From the NCBI GenBank assembly GCA_018350325.1, contig JAEVLN010000009.1:1137388-1201387 (forward strand): a DNA stretch of 64,000 nucleotides, read 5' to 3'. This document shows positions 37,301 through 48,496 of this stretch, piece after piece (within the stretch, counting starts at the first letter, position 1; each line of letters starts with the position of its first letter). Made by a program: the position numbers and the translations under genes. The notes under the pieces were generated by a model that saw only the letters and a program-made list of their open reading frames with translations, did not search any database and was not told where the DNA came from. The DNA is from Globodera rostochiensis. Lineage: Eukaryota; Nematoda; Chromadorea; Rhabditida; Heteroderidae.

Positions 37301-37984
37301 GAGGGCATTGTGCTCTATCCAAAAAATATAACCTTTTGTCGATTGACGATTATTTGGCTGAGATGTAGGTAAATACGTTATGTTGATATTAATTTGTGAC
37401 AAATTGTAAACAGATTATTAAAGAGCGCAAATATATAATCGGCTTTTAGAAAATTGAAGCATATGCGCCTCATTTTTAGAATGTGTGACCTCTGCACTGT
37501 AATGGACACAAATCAGCATGTAATTACGTTTAGATAAGAAGTATGATATCGAATTATACACCATGATATAGTCGATTTTTTTCTCTATTCAATATATAAT
37601 AAATACGTAAATCTATTGACGCGCATGTGAGTTATATTCTTTTGTAATTTTTGATTCTATAATTGGCTAATATTTTAAAGACATGCTTGCATATACACAG
37701 GTGTCCTTTGTTTTTACTAGCACCTTCTACCCACCATTAGATAGAGGGCATTGTGCTCTATCCAAAAAATATAACCTTTTGTCGATTGACGATTATTTGG
37801 CTGAGATGTAGGTAAATACGTTATGTTGATATTAATTTGTGACAAATTGTAAACAGATTATTAAAGAGCGCAAATATATAATCGGCTTTTAGAAAATTGA
37901 AGCATATGCGCCTCATTTTTAGAATGTGTGACCTCTGCACTGTAATGGACACAAATCAGCATGTAATTACGTTTAGATAAGAAG
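31320..37984. repeat. 443-bp satellite array, about 15 units
   Basis: Tandem units of about 443 bp (437-444) that differ by a few bases. Landmarks in each unit: gatatagtcgatttttttc, tattgacgcgcatgtgag, a hairpin GATAGAG-GGCATTGTG-CTCTATC, and gaccctctgcactg-like GTGTGACCTCTGCACTG. A 64-codon minus-strand frame recurs in many units (for example 32891-33085 and 36872-37066), but it is AT-rich and most likely a by-product of unit similarity. Units in the middle are more alike than the first few, as expected for unequal exchange. Left border fuses to the retroelement integrase. Confidence 0.95.
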
Positions 37985-38744
37985 CAGGGATGGGCAAAAT
38001 TTCGGATTTCGGGTTTCGGAATTTCGGAAATTTCGGGTTTTTTGGCCGTTTCGGATTTCGGGTTTCGGATTTCGGAATTTGAGCAAAATTTCGGATTTTA
38101 CACCCCTAAGAATGGGATTTTTGATCAAATGAGCAGTTTGGTGTTGGTATAGTGGTGAGTGGTGTGGTCAGTTGAACTTTGGGTGTGTGTTCGGGTCCTC
38201 TACTGTTTTAATGATTTTTTCCGACTTTCTCTGAACAAAAGTGAATACTGTAAATTTCAAAAAATATTTACAAAATAATTATTTTAAAAAAATAATTTTT
38301 TACTTTATTGCAAATTTTCCGTTTCCGTTAAAAAGCCCTTTTTAACGAAAAAAACGGAAAAATATACACCCCTAAATTCACCGCAAAGTTGTTAATTATA
38401 ATTAGAAATACAAATTTTTTTTTGGTAATCAGTGCATCAAGAACCTATTTTCAGACAATTTTAGATATAAAATATTTGCATATTTGACAAAAAGGTCCCC
38501 CCTATGGGTTTGTCAACTTAAGGAGCTATAACTTGCTTAGAGTCAAGAGCGACTCAAAATTTTTGCAGATTGTATGCAAAAATTTCACTTGAAAAAAATT
38601 TCGGATTTCGGGTTTCGGAATTTCGGAAATTTCGGGATTTTTGGGGTTTCGGAATTTCGGATTTCGGGTTTCGGCTTTTATTTTCGATTTCGGAATTTCG
38701 GATTTCGGGTTTCGGATTTTATTTTCCGATTTTGCCCATCCCTG
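37985..38744. mobile_element. Non-autonomous hAT-like element (CAGGGATGGGC family)
   Basis: Ends are inverted repeats CAGGGATGGGCAAAA and TTTTGCCCATCCCTG. It is flanked by the perfect 8-bp duplication ATAAGAAG (37977-37984 and 38745-38752), lying within a satellite unit. Subterminal regions are long runs of TTTCGGATTTCGGG-type repeats. The interior holds a tRNA-like A box (TGGTATAGTGG, 38145-38155) with a weak B box at ~38189, and the motif aaaaggtcccccctatggg at ~38492. CAGNG ends plus an 8-bp duplication fit the hAT superfamily; no transposase is present. Confidence 0.85.
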
Positions 38745-38892
38745 ATAAGAAGTATGATATCGAATTATACACCATGATATAGTCGATTTTTTTCTCTATT
38801 CAATATATAATAAATACGTAAATCTATTGACGCGCATGTGAGTTATATTTTGTAATTTTTGATTCTATAACTGGCTAATATTTTGAAGCCTA
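38745..38892. repeat. Partial satellite unit between two insertions
   Basis: Continuation of the satellite unit after the hAT-like element. It ends at ttttgaagcc, where the ATPase/MATH/U1 cassette begins. The same junction recurs at 42822. Confidence 0.85.
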
Positions 38893-38912
38893 ATAAATAA
38901 ATAAAAAGAAAA

Positions 38913-39269
38913 ATGTTTAGTGGGCCTTTCACACTAATTCTTTCAGGAGCTACCGGAAGCGGTAAAACCCAATGGCTTTTGAAATTTTTGAAATATTATA
39001 GGGAATTAATTGATCCAGTGCCAAATAAAGTTTTATATTGTTATGGTGAAATGAATGACAGTATTTTGGGGTTAATTGGACAGGGTATAGAGACACACAA
39101 TGGAATTCCGGATTTGAAATTGATAAAAGAACAAGCGAAACCGTTGTTACTTATTCTCGACGATTTAATGCTTAACGTAAAAAATAATTTTTTTGATTTG
39201 CTATTCACGAGGGGATCTCATAATTGGAACGTTAGCATCATTTTGTTTGATTGTCCGGAGCCCCGCTAA
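38913..39269 (+). pseudogene. Polinton/A32-type packaging ATPase fragment, copy A
   Basis: 118 codons from ATG. Walker A GATGSGKTQ at residues ~11-19, Walker B LLLILDDLM at ~81-89, then LLFTRGSHNWNVSII, which matches the FT(K/R)GSHH.N(I/V)S region of the FtsK/HerA-type genome-packaging ATPases of Polinton/Maverick elements and related DNA viruses. It stops soon after, losing the sensor and C-terminal part (family members are roughly 200 residues or more), so it is a relic. The P-loop and Walker B are unchanged. No other Polinton gene (integrase, polymerase B, protease, capsid) is visible nearby. Confidence 0.78.
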
Positions 39270-39533
39270 GTGTTATTTCAGAAGTTGTCCAAAATGCATT
39301 TCTCAGATCCGTATAAAGCCAACGGGAACATTTTGTTGACAATCGAAAAAGTGTCGGAATTTGCGCGAGGGCACGACAAAAACAGCAGCGGCCGCCGATT
39401 CAGCGATGCCGTGTACATTCGGGGCCTTCCATGGAAAATTTATGCGATTCCGCCAACCGTTTCGGCACAAAAACATTTGGGCTTTTTCCTCCAATGCAAC
39501 AGTGACAGTGGAAACCTTGCTGGTGGGCATTAA
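39270..39533 (+). pseudogene. MATH-domain fragment resembling USP7, copy A
   Basis: Open frame directly after the ATPase stop, in the same frame; first ATG at 39294. The segment ILLTIEKVSEFA, RRFSDAVYIRGLPWKIYAIP and KHLGFFLQCNSDS closely follows the N-terminal half of the TRAF-like MATH domain of the deubiquitinase USP7/HAUSP (conserved V.GLPWKI, GFFLQCN.DS). It then diverges and stops (LAGGH). An AG at 39302 (tttctcag) just upstream looks like an exon acceptor, suggesting that a genomic exon was captured. No catalytic protease domain follows. Not expected to work as an enzyme. Confidence 0.75.
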
Positions 39534-40127
39534 TTAATTATCTATCATTAACAATAACAATAAATAAGTATTAATTTTAAATCATTTAATTTAAAGATGC
39601 CAATTGGAGCTGTACCAATGCCCCCCCCCCTAAAAATGACTTAGTCATTGACCAAAAATCCACCCCCAGAGATCGATCGACATTTCCTCTAAAAAAATTG
39701 TATTTATATTTTTTATAAAATTCAAATGAAAAATAGTGCATTTTCTATTGAGAGAAAAATTAATTTTAAAAAAAAACCGGATTTTCAGAACACTTTCTCG
39801 ACTTTGAAAATTTTTGTATTTTTTGAAAAATGGGGGGCACCAGCTACAGTATTACCGAAACGAGATCGCTCAAAATTGATTCGGATTTTTGTCTTTTTTA
39901 TTGGAAAACAAAGCTTTTGCAGAAGGGCCTAATTTGTAAGGGGGGAAACTAGAGAAAGGAAATTTGAGTATTATACAACGAGAAATCAGACGAGGGAGAA
40001 AGAAACGAGAGTGTTAGTGAGAGAGAGTGCAATTCACTGCCTTTTCTCCTCACATTCTTTCCCCTTTTGCACCCCATCGGACATTTGCCTGGCCTATTGC
40101 TTGTCTATGGACTGGTCGACCCTTCAT

Positions 40128-40290
40128 AAACTTACCTGGCTGGGGAGTTCCTGCGATCACTGAGGCAGGACTCCTGTGGCGAGGCTCCACCATTGCACTT
40201 TCGGTTGGGGCTGACCCGCAGGGCGGTCCCGAACTGGGATAGGCCCACAGCTAAATTTTTGAGTGTGGGGGACGGCGTTCGCGCCTCCCC
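40128..40290 (+). ncRNA. U1: U1 snRNA gene, copy A
   Basis: 163 bases. Starts AAACTTACCTGG, whose ACTTACCT pairs with 5' splice sites. Stem-loop I carries GATCACTGAGG (U1-70K loop, consensus GATCACGAAGG). Stem-loop II has CCATTGCACTTTCGG with the U1A site ATTGCAC. The Sm site is TAAATTTTTGAG, and the 3' hairpin is GGGGGACGGCGTTCGCGCCTCCCC. Length and order match nematode U1 (~164). About 150 upstream bases are shared by all four copies, including CCCATCGGACATTTGCC about 50 bases before the start, a candidate proximal sequence element. Lies at the end of the ATPase/MATH cassette. Confidence 0.93.
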
Positions 40291-40313
40291 TTTAAATTCT
40301 ATGCCTTCAGCTT

Positions 40314-42822
40314 TGTAGATATTAAAATTTGTGACAAATTGTAAACATATTATTAAAGAACGCAAATATATAATCGGCTTTTAGAAAATTGAAGCATATG
40401 CGCCTCATTTTTAGAATGTGTGACCTCTGCACTGTAATGGACACAAATCAGCATGTAATTGCGTTTAGATAAGAAGAATGATATCGAATTATACACCATG
40501 ATATAGTCGATTTTTTTCTCTATTCAATATATAATAAATACGTAAATCTATTGACGCGCATGTGAGTTATATTCTTTTGTAATTTTTGATTCTAGAAATG
40601 GCTAATATTTTGAAGCCATGGTCGCATATACACAGGTGTCCTTTGTTTTTAGAAGGACCTTCTACCCGCCGTTAGATAAAAGGCATTGTGCTCTATCCAA
40701 AAAATATAACCTATTGTCGATTGACGATTATTTGGCTGAGATGTAGGTAAATAAGTTATGTTGATATTAATTTGTGACAAATTGTAAACAGATTATTAAA
40801 GAGCGCAAATATATAATCGGCTTTTAGAAAATTGAAGCATATGCTAGAATGTGTGACCTCTGCACTGTAATGGACACAAATCAGCATGTAATTGCGTTTA
40901 GATAAGAAGAATGATATCGAATTATACACCATGATATAGTCGATTTTTTTCTCTATTTAATATATAATAAATACGTAAATCTATTGACGCGCATGTGAGT
41001 TATATTCTTTTGTAATTTTTGATTCTATAATTGGCTAATATTTTAAAGACATGATTCCATATACACAGGTGTCCTTTGTTTTTACTAGCACCTTCTACCC
41101 ACCATTAGATAGAGGGCATTGTGCTCTATCCAAAAAATATAACCTTTTGTCGATTAACGATTATTTGGCTGAGATGTAGGTAAATACGTTATGTTGATAT
41201 TAATTTGTGACAAATTGTAAACAGATTATTAAAGAGCGCAAATATATAATCGGCTTTTAGAAAATTGAAGCATATGCGCCTCATTTTTAGAATGTGTGAC
41301 CTCTGCACTGTAATGGACACATATCAGCATGTAATTACGTTTAGATAAGAAGTATGATATCGAATTATACACCATGATATAGTCGATTTTTTTCTCTATT
41401 CAATATATAATAAATACGTAAATCTATTGACGCGCATGTGAGTTATATTCTTTTGTAATTTTTGATTCTATAATTGGCTAATATTTTAAAGACATGCTTG
41501 CATATACACAGGTGTCCTTTGTTTTTACTAGCACCTTCTACCCACCATTAGATAGAGGGCATTGTGCTCTATCCAAAAAATATAACCTTTTGTCGATTAA
41601 CGATTATTTGGCTGAGATGTAGGTAAATACGTTATGTTGATATTAATTTGTGACAAATTGTAAACAGACTATTAAAGAGCGCAAATATATAATCGGCTTT
41701 TAGAAAATTGAAGCATATGCGCCTCATTTTTAGAATGTGTGACCTCTGCACTGTAATGGACACAAATCAGCATGTAATTACGTTTAGATAAGAAGTATGA
41801 TATCGAATTATACACCATGATATAGTCGATTTTTTCTCTATTCAATATATAATAAATACGTAAATCTATTGACGCGCATGTGAGTTATATTCTTTTGTAA
41901 TTTTTGATTCTATAATTGGCTAATATTTTAAAGACATGCTTGCATATACACAGGTGTCCTTTGTTTTTACTAGCACCTTCTACCCACCATTAGATAGAGG
42001 GCATTGTGCTCTATCCAAAAAATATAACCTTTTGTCGATTAACGATTATTTGGCTGAGATGTAGGTAAATACGTAATGTTGATATTAAAATTTGTGACAA
42101 ATTGTAAACAGATTATTAAAGAGCGCAAATATATAATCGGCTTTTAGAAAATTGAAGCATATGCGCCTCATTTTTAGAATGTGTGACCTCTGCACTGTAA
42201 TGGACACAAATCAGCATGTAATTACGTTTAGATAAGAAGTATGATATCGAATTATACACCATGATATAGTCGATTTTTTTCTCTATTCAATATATAATAA
42301 ATACGTAAATCTATTGACGCGCATGTGAGTTATATTCTTTTGTAATTTTTGATTCTATAATTGGCTAATATTTTAAAGACATGCTTGCATATACACAGGT
42401 GTCCTTTGTTTTTACTAGCACCTTCTACCCACCATTAGATAGAGGGCATTGTGCTCTATCCAAAAAATATAACCTTTTGTCGATTGACGATTATTTGGCT
42501 GAGATGTAGGTAAATACGTTATGTTGATATTAATTTGTGACAAATTGTAAACAGATTATTAAAGAGCGCAAATATATAATCGGCTTTTAGAAAATTGAAG
42601 CATATGCGCCTCATTTTTAGAATGTGTGACCTCTGCACTGTAATGGACACAAATCAGCATGTAATTACGTTTAGATAAGAAGTATGATATCGAATTATAC
42701 ACCATGATATAGTCGATTTTTTTCTCTATTCAATATATAATAAATACGTAAATCTATTGACGCGCATGTGAGTTATATTTTGTAATTTTTGATTCTATAA
42801 CTGGCTAATATTTTGAAGCCTA
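40314..42822. repeat. 443-bp satellite, second block, about 5.7 units
   Basis: Same satellite as at 31320, entering in mid-unit (gtagatattaaaatttgtg) directly after cassette A and ending at gaagcc before cassette B. The first two units are more diverged (for example a 10-base loss near 40844). Confidence 0.93.
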
Positions 42823-42842
42823 ATAAATAAATAAAAAGAAAA

Positions 42843-43199
42843 ATGTTTAGTGGGCCTTTCACACTAATTCTTTCAGGAGCTACCGGAAGCGGTAAAACCC
42901 AATGGCTTTTGAAATTTTTGAAATATTATAGGGAATTAATTGATCCAGTGCCAAATAAAGTTTTATATTGTTATGGTGAAATGAATGACAGTATTTTGGG
43001 GTTAATTGGACAGGGTATAGAGACACACAATGGAATTCCGGATTTGAAATTGATAAAAGAACAAGCGAAACCGTTGTTACTTATTCTCGACGATTTAATG
43101 CTTAACGTAAAAAATAATTTTTTTGATTTGCTATTCACGAGGGGATCTCATAATTGGAACGTTAGCATCATTTTGTTTGATTGTCCGGAGCCCCGCTAA
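42843..43199 (+). pseudogene. Polinton/A32-type packaging ATPase fragment, copy B
   Basis: Predicted protein identical to copy A at 38913, including Walker A GATGSGKT, Walker B LLLILDDLM and the same early stop. See that entry for reasoning. Confidence 0.78.
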
Positions 43200-43463
43200 G
43201 TGTTATTTCAGAAGTTGTCCAAAATGCATTTCTCAGATCCGTATAAAGCCAACGGGAACATTTTGTTGACAATCGAAAAAGTGTCGGAATTTGCGCGAGG
43301 GCACGACAAAAACAGCAGCGGCCGCCGATTCAGCGATGCCGTGTACATTCGGGGCCTTCCATGGAAAATTTATGCGATTCCGCCAACCGTTTCGGCACAA
43401 AAACATTTGGGCTTTTTCCTCCAATGCAACAGTGACAGTGGAAACCTTGCTGGTGGGCATTAA
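43200..43463 (+). pseudogene. MATH-domain fragment resembling USP7, copy B
   Basis: Identical to copy A at 39270: RGLPWKIYAIP and GFFLQCNSDS of the USP7-type MATH domain, then divergence and stop. In-frame ATG at 43224. Confidence 0.75.
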
Positions 43464-44056
43464 TTAATTATCTATCATTAACAATAACAATAAATAAGTA
43501 TTAATTTTAAATCATTTAATTTAAAGATGCCAATTGGAGCTGTACCAATGCCCCCCCCCCTAAAAATGACTTAGTCATTGACCAAAAATCCACCCCCAGA
43601 GATCGATCGACATTTCCTCTAAAAAAATTGTATTTATATTTTTTATAAAATTCAAATGAAAAATAGTGCATTTTCTATTGAGAGAAAAATTAATTAAAAA
43701 AAAAACCGGATTTTCAGAACACTTTCTCGACTTTGAAAATTTTTGTATTTTTTGAAAAATGGGGGGCACCAGCTACAGTATTACCGAAACGAGATCGCTC
43801 AAAATTGATTCGGATTTTTGTCTTTTTTATTGGAAAACAAAGCTTTTGCAGAAGGGCCTAATTTGTAAGGGGGGAAACTAGAGAAAGGAAATTTGAGTAT
43901 TATACAACGAGAAATCAGACGAGGGAGAAAGAAACGAGAGTGTTAGTGAGAGAGAGTGCAATTCACTGCCTTTTCTCCTCACATTCTTTCCCCTTTTGCA
44001 CCCCATCGGACATTTGCCTGGCCTATTGCTTGTCTATGGACTGGTCGACCCTTCAT

Positions 44057-44219
44057 AAACTTACCTGGCTGGGGAGTTCCTGCGATCACTGAGGCAGGAC
44101 TCCTGTGGCGAGGCTCCACCATTGCACTTTCGGTTGGGGCTGACCCGCAGGGCGGTCCCGAACTGGGATAGGCCCACAGCTAAATTTTTGAGTGTGGGGG
44201 ACGGCGTTCGCGCCTCCCC
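44057..44219 (+). ncRNA. U1: U1 snRNA gene, copy B
   Basis: 163 bases, identical to copy A as far as I can read, with the same upstream region. Followed by ttaaattctatgccttcagc and then aatcattttaaaaagtgcaacg, a 3' flank shared with copy D and, after a change, copy C. Confidence 0.93.
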
Positions 44220-44243
44220 TTTAAATTCTATGCCTTCAGCTTA

Positions 44244-45268
44244 ATCATTTTAAAAAGTGCAACGATCTTGAAATAAATTCACTCAAAAATAAATAAAAAT
44301 CCCAAAAAAGGCAAAATTGGACGATAAAACTACGAAAAAATACATAGCGTCTTTGTCCCAAAACACTCGAAATTGGCCCTCTCATTCATTTTCGTTTTGG
44401 TGATTGATCAAAATTTTTCAACTGATTAGATGGAGATCGGCCCGAAGGTCGAATCGTATTAGGATCCTCCACCCCCCCCCCCTAAAAGTAAAACAGAATT
44501 AGCAAAAAAAAAATTGAGTTTTTGAAAATTTCCTTACTTAAATGCGGAAAAAGGAAATGCACCCAAAAATCGAACATTTTTTCTTTTGAAGACATATTTT
44601 GGAAATTTTTATAATAAAAATCAAAAATAAAAAATTTTGGAAAATATCATCGATCTTTGGGGTGCATTTTTGGGCAAGAAAAAAATTTGATTTTTACCCA
44701 CTTTTCTAAATTTCGCAGCATTTCTTCAAATTTGTTTTATATTTCGAATTTTAATTTTATTTTGGTCAGTTTGTCCAATAAAATGTTGAATTTTGAATTC
44801 AATTTTAAAAATATCAGGAAACCGGAATTTCGGACCCAAAAAAGTCCGGAATTTTTTAAAAATTTTGATGCGAATATATCTAACGCAATATATTAAGCTG
44901 TATCCAATTCAATTTTAAGATCAGATTTGTTTTAAATTTAAACTTTATTTTACGCTCTTTTACAAAATAATTGAAAAAAATGGAATAAAATTACATAAAT
45001 ATTGTTGAATCACATCGATCATCCCGCCCGATCGGCGGCCATCGGTGGGGGACAAACACATCCTTTTTGTGTTACCAATTAGCATAACTCTGTGGCCATT
45101 GAGAGCATTCCGATTTAATCGTTTAGCGATTCATTTTTATTTAAAAATAAAATTCCAATGAATTGAATTTGAGAATATTTATTCATTTATTACTCAAAAA
45201 CTCAACACTTTTCATTTAAACAGTGAAACAGAAACTTGGATGCCCCCACAGTTTGGACCTGTTGAATT
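44244..45268. other. AT-rich spacer, nothing firmly recognised
   Basis: Begins with the flank shared by U1 copies. A poly-C run sits near 44473. No protein gene, RNA or ordered repeat supported. Confidence 0.4.
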
Positions 45269-45455
45269 TTGGAACCAAAATTTGCTGTTTCGAATGCGTG
45301 CACACGGAGGACAAAAAAATGGCCAACATCGACGTCCCGACCAGGTCCTAAGCCAAAGTGCGTAACTTTCCTTATTTATAAAATTTGTCCTTATTTTTCG
45401 AATTTTTTTTTTAAATTTTGGTTGAAAGTCTCTACAAATTTTAGATCTTTTTTAG

Positions 45456-45622
45456 CAGGTTGTGTCGACGGGGTGGACGTATTTGCGGTTGGTATCGGCA
45501 ATATTGATTATCTTTTTCGTGATGGTCGGTTGCGCTATGTGTTGCCCAACGATATGTTGTCACTTTTTTGTCTATCGAAACTGCAGAATTCGCAAAAAAT
45601 TGCTACTCTGATCACTGATTAA
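45456..45622 (+). pseudogene. Possible von Willebrand A-type exon fragment
   Basis: After an acceptor (ttttttag, 45455; or AG at 45458) an open stretch reads VDGVDVFAVGIGNIDY ... LPNDMLSLFCLSKLQ and stops at 45622. The GV.VFAVGIGN pattern is that of the fifth beta strand of vWA domains, followed by a helix with LFCL. The MIDAS-bearing part is not visible upstream; the frame 45269-45355 has no recognisable domain. Likely an exon of a broken or unannotated gene. Confidence 0.35.
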
Positions 45623-45958
45623 CACTCATTAACCGATCGTGGCAGAAATACCCCGCAGGGGATAATTCCCCTTTCTTTTCTCCATATTTTATATGAATTC
45701 TCACACATTTTTCTCCAAATTCTCATTTTATTTTTGTTTCATTCACTCAAAAACCTTTCATTTAATTCTCTGTGCATGCTCTTACATTAATGCGGTCATC
45801 TACTGCAAAAAAGTTGTAAGCATTTTATTTGGTCTAAAAATGTTTTTTAATTGACTTTTAAGGATAAGGCGGGAATCTCCATCAACATTCGAGCTTGCTA
45901 CATTCCATGACGAGAGTGCAAATGGCCAAAATGTGTCCAGCAGATCGACTTAATATTC

Positions 45959-45976
45959 TTAGGCTTAGGCTTAGGC
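45959..45976 (+). repeat. Interstitial telomere repeat (TTAGGC)x3
   Basis: Three perfect TTAGGC units, the nematode telomere repeat, in otherwise ordinary sequence. Confidence 0.8.
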
Positions 45977-46325
45977 ATACAACGAAACTGTAATTCTCAC
46001 TATCGCCATGGACAGACAACAAGGCATTTGGGCCTAAAGCACTTTCGACGATGAACTTCATGACCGGTATAATACACAAATTTAATAGATTAATCTCTCA
46101 AATAGTTCAGTTTGGCTGATGGGGATGGCAATTTACATGTGATGGATGGATACCAAACGCCATCATCATCGAGACGGACGCATTAATGACGATACCCCAA
46201 AAAAGTCGCAAAATAAAATATTTTCCGATGAATAAATTTGATGCTGGCTGAATTTTTTGTTTTCAACCATTTGGCAGGCAAAAAGCCACTGAAAAACTAT
46301 TTTTTTTGGCCGAAAAAACGTAAAG

Positions 46326-46411
46326 TGGCCAAATATATATTAATTATGGCCAAATATATATTAATTATCGCCAAATATATATTAATTATCGCCAAATATA
46401 TATTAATTATC
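46326..46411. repeat. 21-bp minisatellite, four units
   Basis: Unit gccaaatatatattaattat(c/g) repeated four times in a row. Confidence 0.85.
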
Positions 46412-46512
46412 CATAATCGGCGAGATCAGAGGAAAAAGGGATGAAACGCAACAAACATAATAAATACGTCGACCAGATTTGAATTTGAGAGAGAGATTTT
46501 TTTGATTGCCAC

Positions 46513-46640
46513 CCAGGGGTGGGCACGGATATCCGGATATATCCTGATATGGATGGATACGGATACGGAATTTCAAAAAAGGGGACGGACACGGATGGAT
46601 ACGGATATGAAAGTCAAATCCGCGGATATCCGCGCATATC
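46513..46640. mobile_element. End of a GGATAT-rich CAGGGG element
   Basis: Starts CAGGGGTGGGCACGGATAT and continues as GGATAT/GGATAC repeats with inverted GATATCC motifs. The end resembles CAGGGATGGGC at 37985 in layout. No matching right end or duplication found, so partial. Confidence 0.45.
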
Positions 46641-47346
46641 CGTATATTTGAATACCAATGTTTTTATAATCATTTTAATTTTTGCCGAGGAAGGGGGTGG
46701 TCTTTCATTTTTTTACAACATTCACTCCAATTAATACGATGGTCAATTGGGTTGTCTCTTCGACGTGTAAATTTTCTGTGTTTTTTTTCGGAAAATCTCG
46801 GTCTTTAGGGGTGCATTTTTGGTCCAACAAATCCGGATTCAAGGGAAGTTCTTCAACCCTCCGGTCAGCATTTTTAATAATTAAGCATAAATTAAAATAT
46901 TTTATTTTCTATGAAACCAACAAATTATTTCCGAAACAATAAAACCGTTTCAGATTTTAGAACAAAAATAAACAATTTTTCAATGAATTAGAACCCTTCT
47001 CCCATACGATATGCCTTATTTCAGGTCATCGTCCTTATTTTTGTATTTAATTTATCTGTAATTTCTTTAGGATTCAAGATCGCACAAAATGGAATTCAAA
47101 TTCGGATTTTGTCTTTTTTATTGGAAAATAAAGCTTTTGCAGAAGGGCCTAATTTGTAAGGGGGGAAACTAGAGAAAGGAAATTTGAGTATATACAATGA
47201 GAAATCAGACGAGGGAAAAAGAAACGAGAGCGTTAGTGAGAGAGTGTGCAATTCACTGCCTTTTCTCCTCACATTCTTTTCCCTTTTGCACCCCATCGGA
47301 CATTTGCCTGGCCTATTGCTTGTCTATGGACTGGTCGACCCCTCAT

Positions 47347-47507
47347 AAACTTACCTGGCTGGGGAGTTCCTGCGATCACTGAGGCAGGACTCCTGTGGCG
47401 AGGCTCCACCATTGCACTTTCGGTTGGGGCTGACCCGCAGGGCGGTCCCGAACTGGGATAGGCCCACAGCTAAATTTTTGTGTGGGATACGGCGTTCGCG
47501 CCTCCCC
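47347..47507 (+). ncRNA. U1: U1 snRNA copy C, probable pseudogene
   Basis: Same 5' part as the other copies, including AAACTTACCTGG, the 70K loop and ATTGCAC. After the Sm site it reads TTTTTGTGTGGGATACGGCG instead of TTTTTGAGTGTGGGGGACGGCG. Two bases are lost and the GGGGGAC strand of the terminal hairpin is changed to GGGATAC, which no longer pairs well with GCCTCCCC. Upstream region retained. Confidence 0.85.
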
Positions 47508-48496
47508 TTTAAATTCTATGCCTCGGCAGATTGAGTCAGCTTAAAAAGTGCAACGATCTTGAAATAAATTCACTTAAAAAAATAAATAAAAATTCCAAAA
47601 AAGGCAATGGACGATAAAACTACGAAAAAATACATAGCGTCTTTGTCCCAAGACACCATACTCGTTTTGGCGATTGATCAAAATTTTCAACTGATCATAT
47701 GGCCTTTTGCTCTTCTTGGGGTTTAGAAAACTCGGGTCCGCTTTAGATATCACCGTATCTTTTAAGTCCACATGCGACATTATTTTTCAACCTTCTCAGA
47801 AAGGGGCGGCTTTATTATAGGGTGCGGCACTATTACCAGGGTGTGGAATTAAAAGAGTACGGGTAAGTTAACCCGGGTTTTTTACTTCTTTTTTAATTAT
47901 TCAAAACAAAATAAAATTTTTAAAATATGTTGAAATAATTTACGATAAAACTCAATTTGTAAATGAAACTTATAACTTTTTAATAATTTTTTATAAAACT
48001 AAAAAAGATGTTAAACTTAAAATTTCTGTTATATAAGAATTTCGAGTAAATAGACATTTCAGTGCCAAGTTTAAAACTATGGAATTTATGGAATTGAAAA
48101 GGAAGCACCAAAATTAAAGGCAACAGCTTTAAAGTGCGGCACCTTGGCCAACATAAAGCTGTTTCAGTTTCACAAAAGTCCAGTCCCCCAGGTCAAACAG
48201 CATTGTAAATTTAATTGAAATTTGAACAACTATAACTCGGCTCAGAATGGCTTTAAGCAATTTATATTTTATATTGACTAACATATGGTAAAAATATAAA
48301 TGAAAATTCTAGAGTTTTTCGGCGGGTCGAGGTGCAAAACTATGTAAAAATGCTATTATTTATATGAATATTCTCGTTAGTGTTTGTGTAGGTACTTCCA
48401 TATCATTTCCTTTCAACAATTAACGTCATTAAACTTTTTCTTCCTTTTTTAATGGCACATTAATTACAGTTCCATCCCTTCTCCACTTTCGCTGGC
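47508..48496. other. Spacer, no gene supported
   Basis: U1 flank followed by AT-rich sequence. A short minus-strand frame (47780-47574, starts MSHVDLKDTVISK) is open but has no recognised domain. A degenerate tataactcggctcagaatgg at ~48231 is part of the dispersed motif noted in the findings. Confidence 0.4.

Larger units (their letters stand above)
38893..40313. repeat. Cassette A of a duplicated ATPase-MATH-U1 block (B: 42823-44243)
   Basis: From taataaataaataaaaagaa at 38893 to cttcagctt at ~40313 the sequence recurs at 42823-44243, 3,930 bp away. The copies differ by a one- or two-base change in an A/T run (39765 versus 43695). Both start at the same point of the satellite unit. Copy B continues with other sequence, whereas copy A returns to satellite. 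Confidence 0.92.

Noticed and set aside
40027..40242. 71-codon frame starting MQFTAFSPHIL, found at all U1 loci
   Set aside because: It lies over the U1 promoter and RNA; its conservation is explained by the U1 gene.
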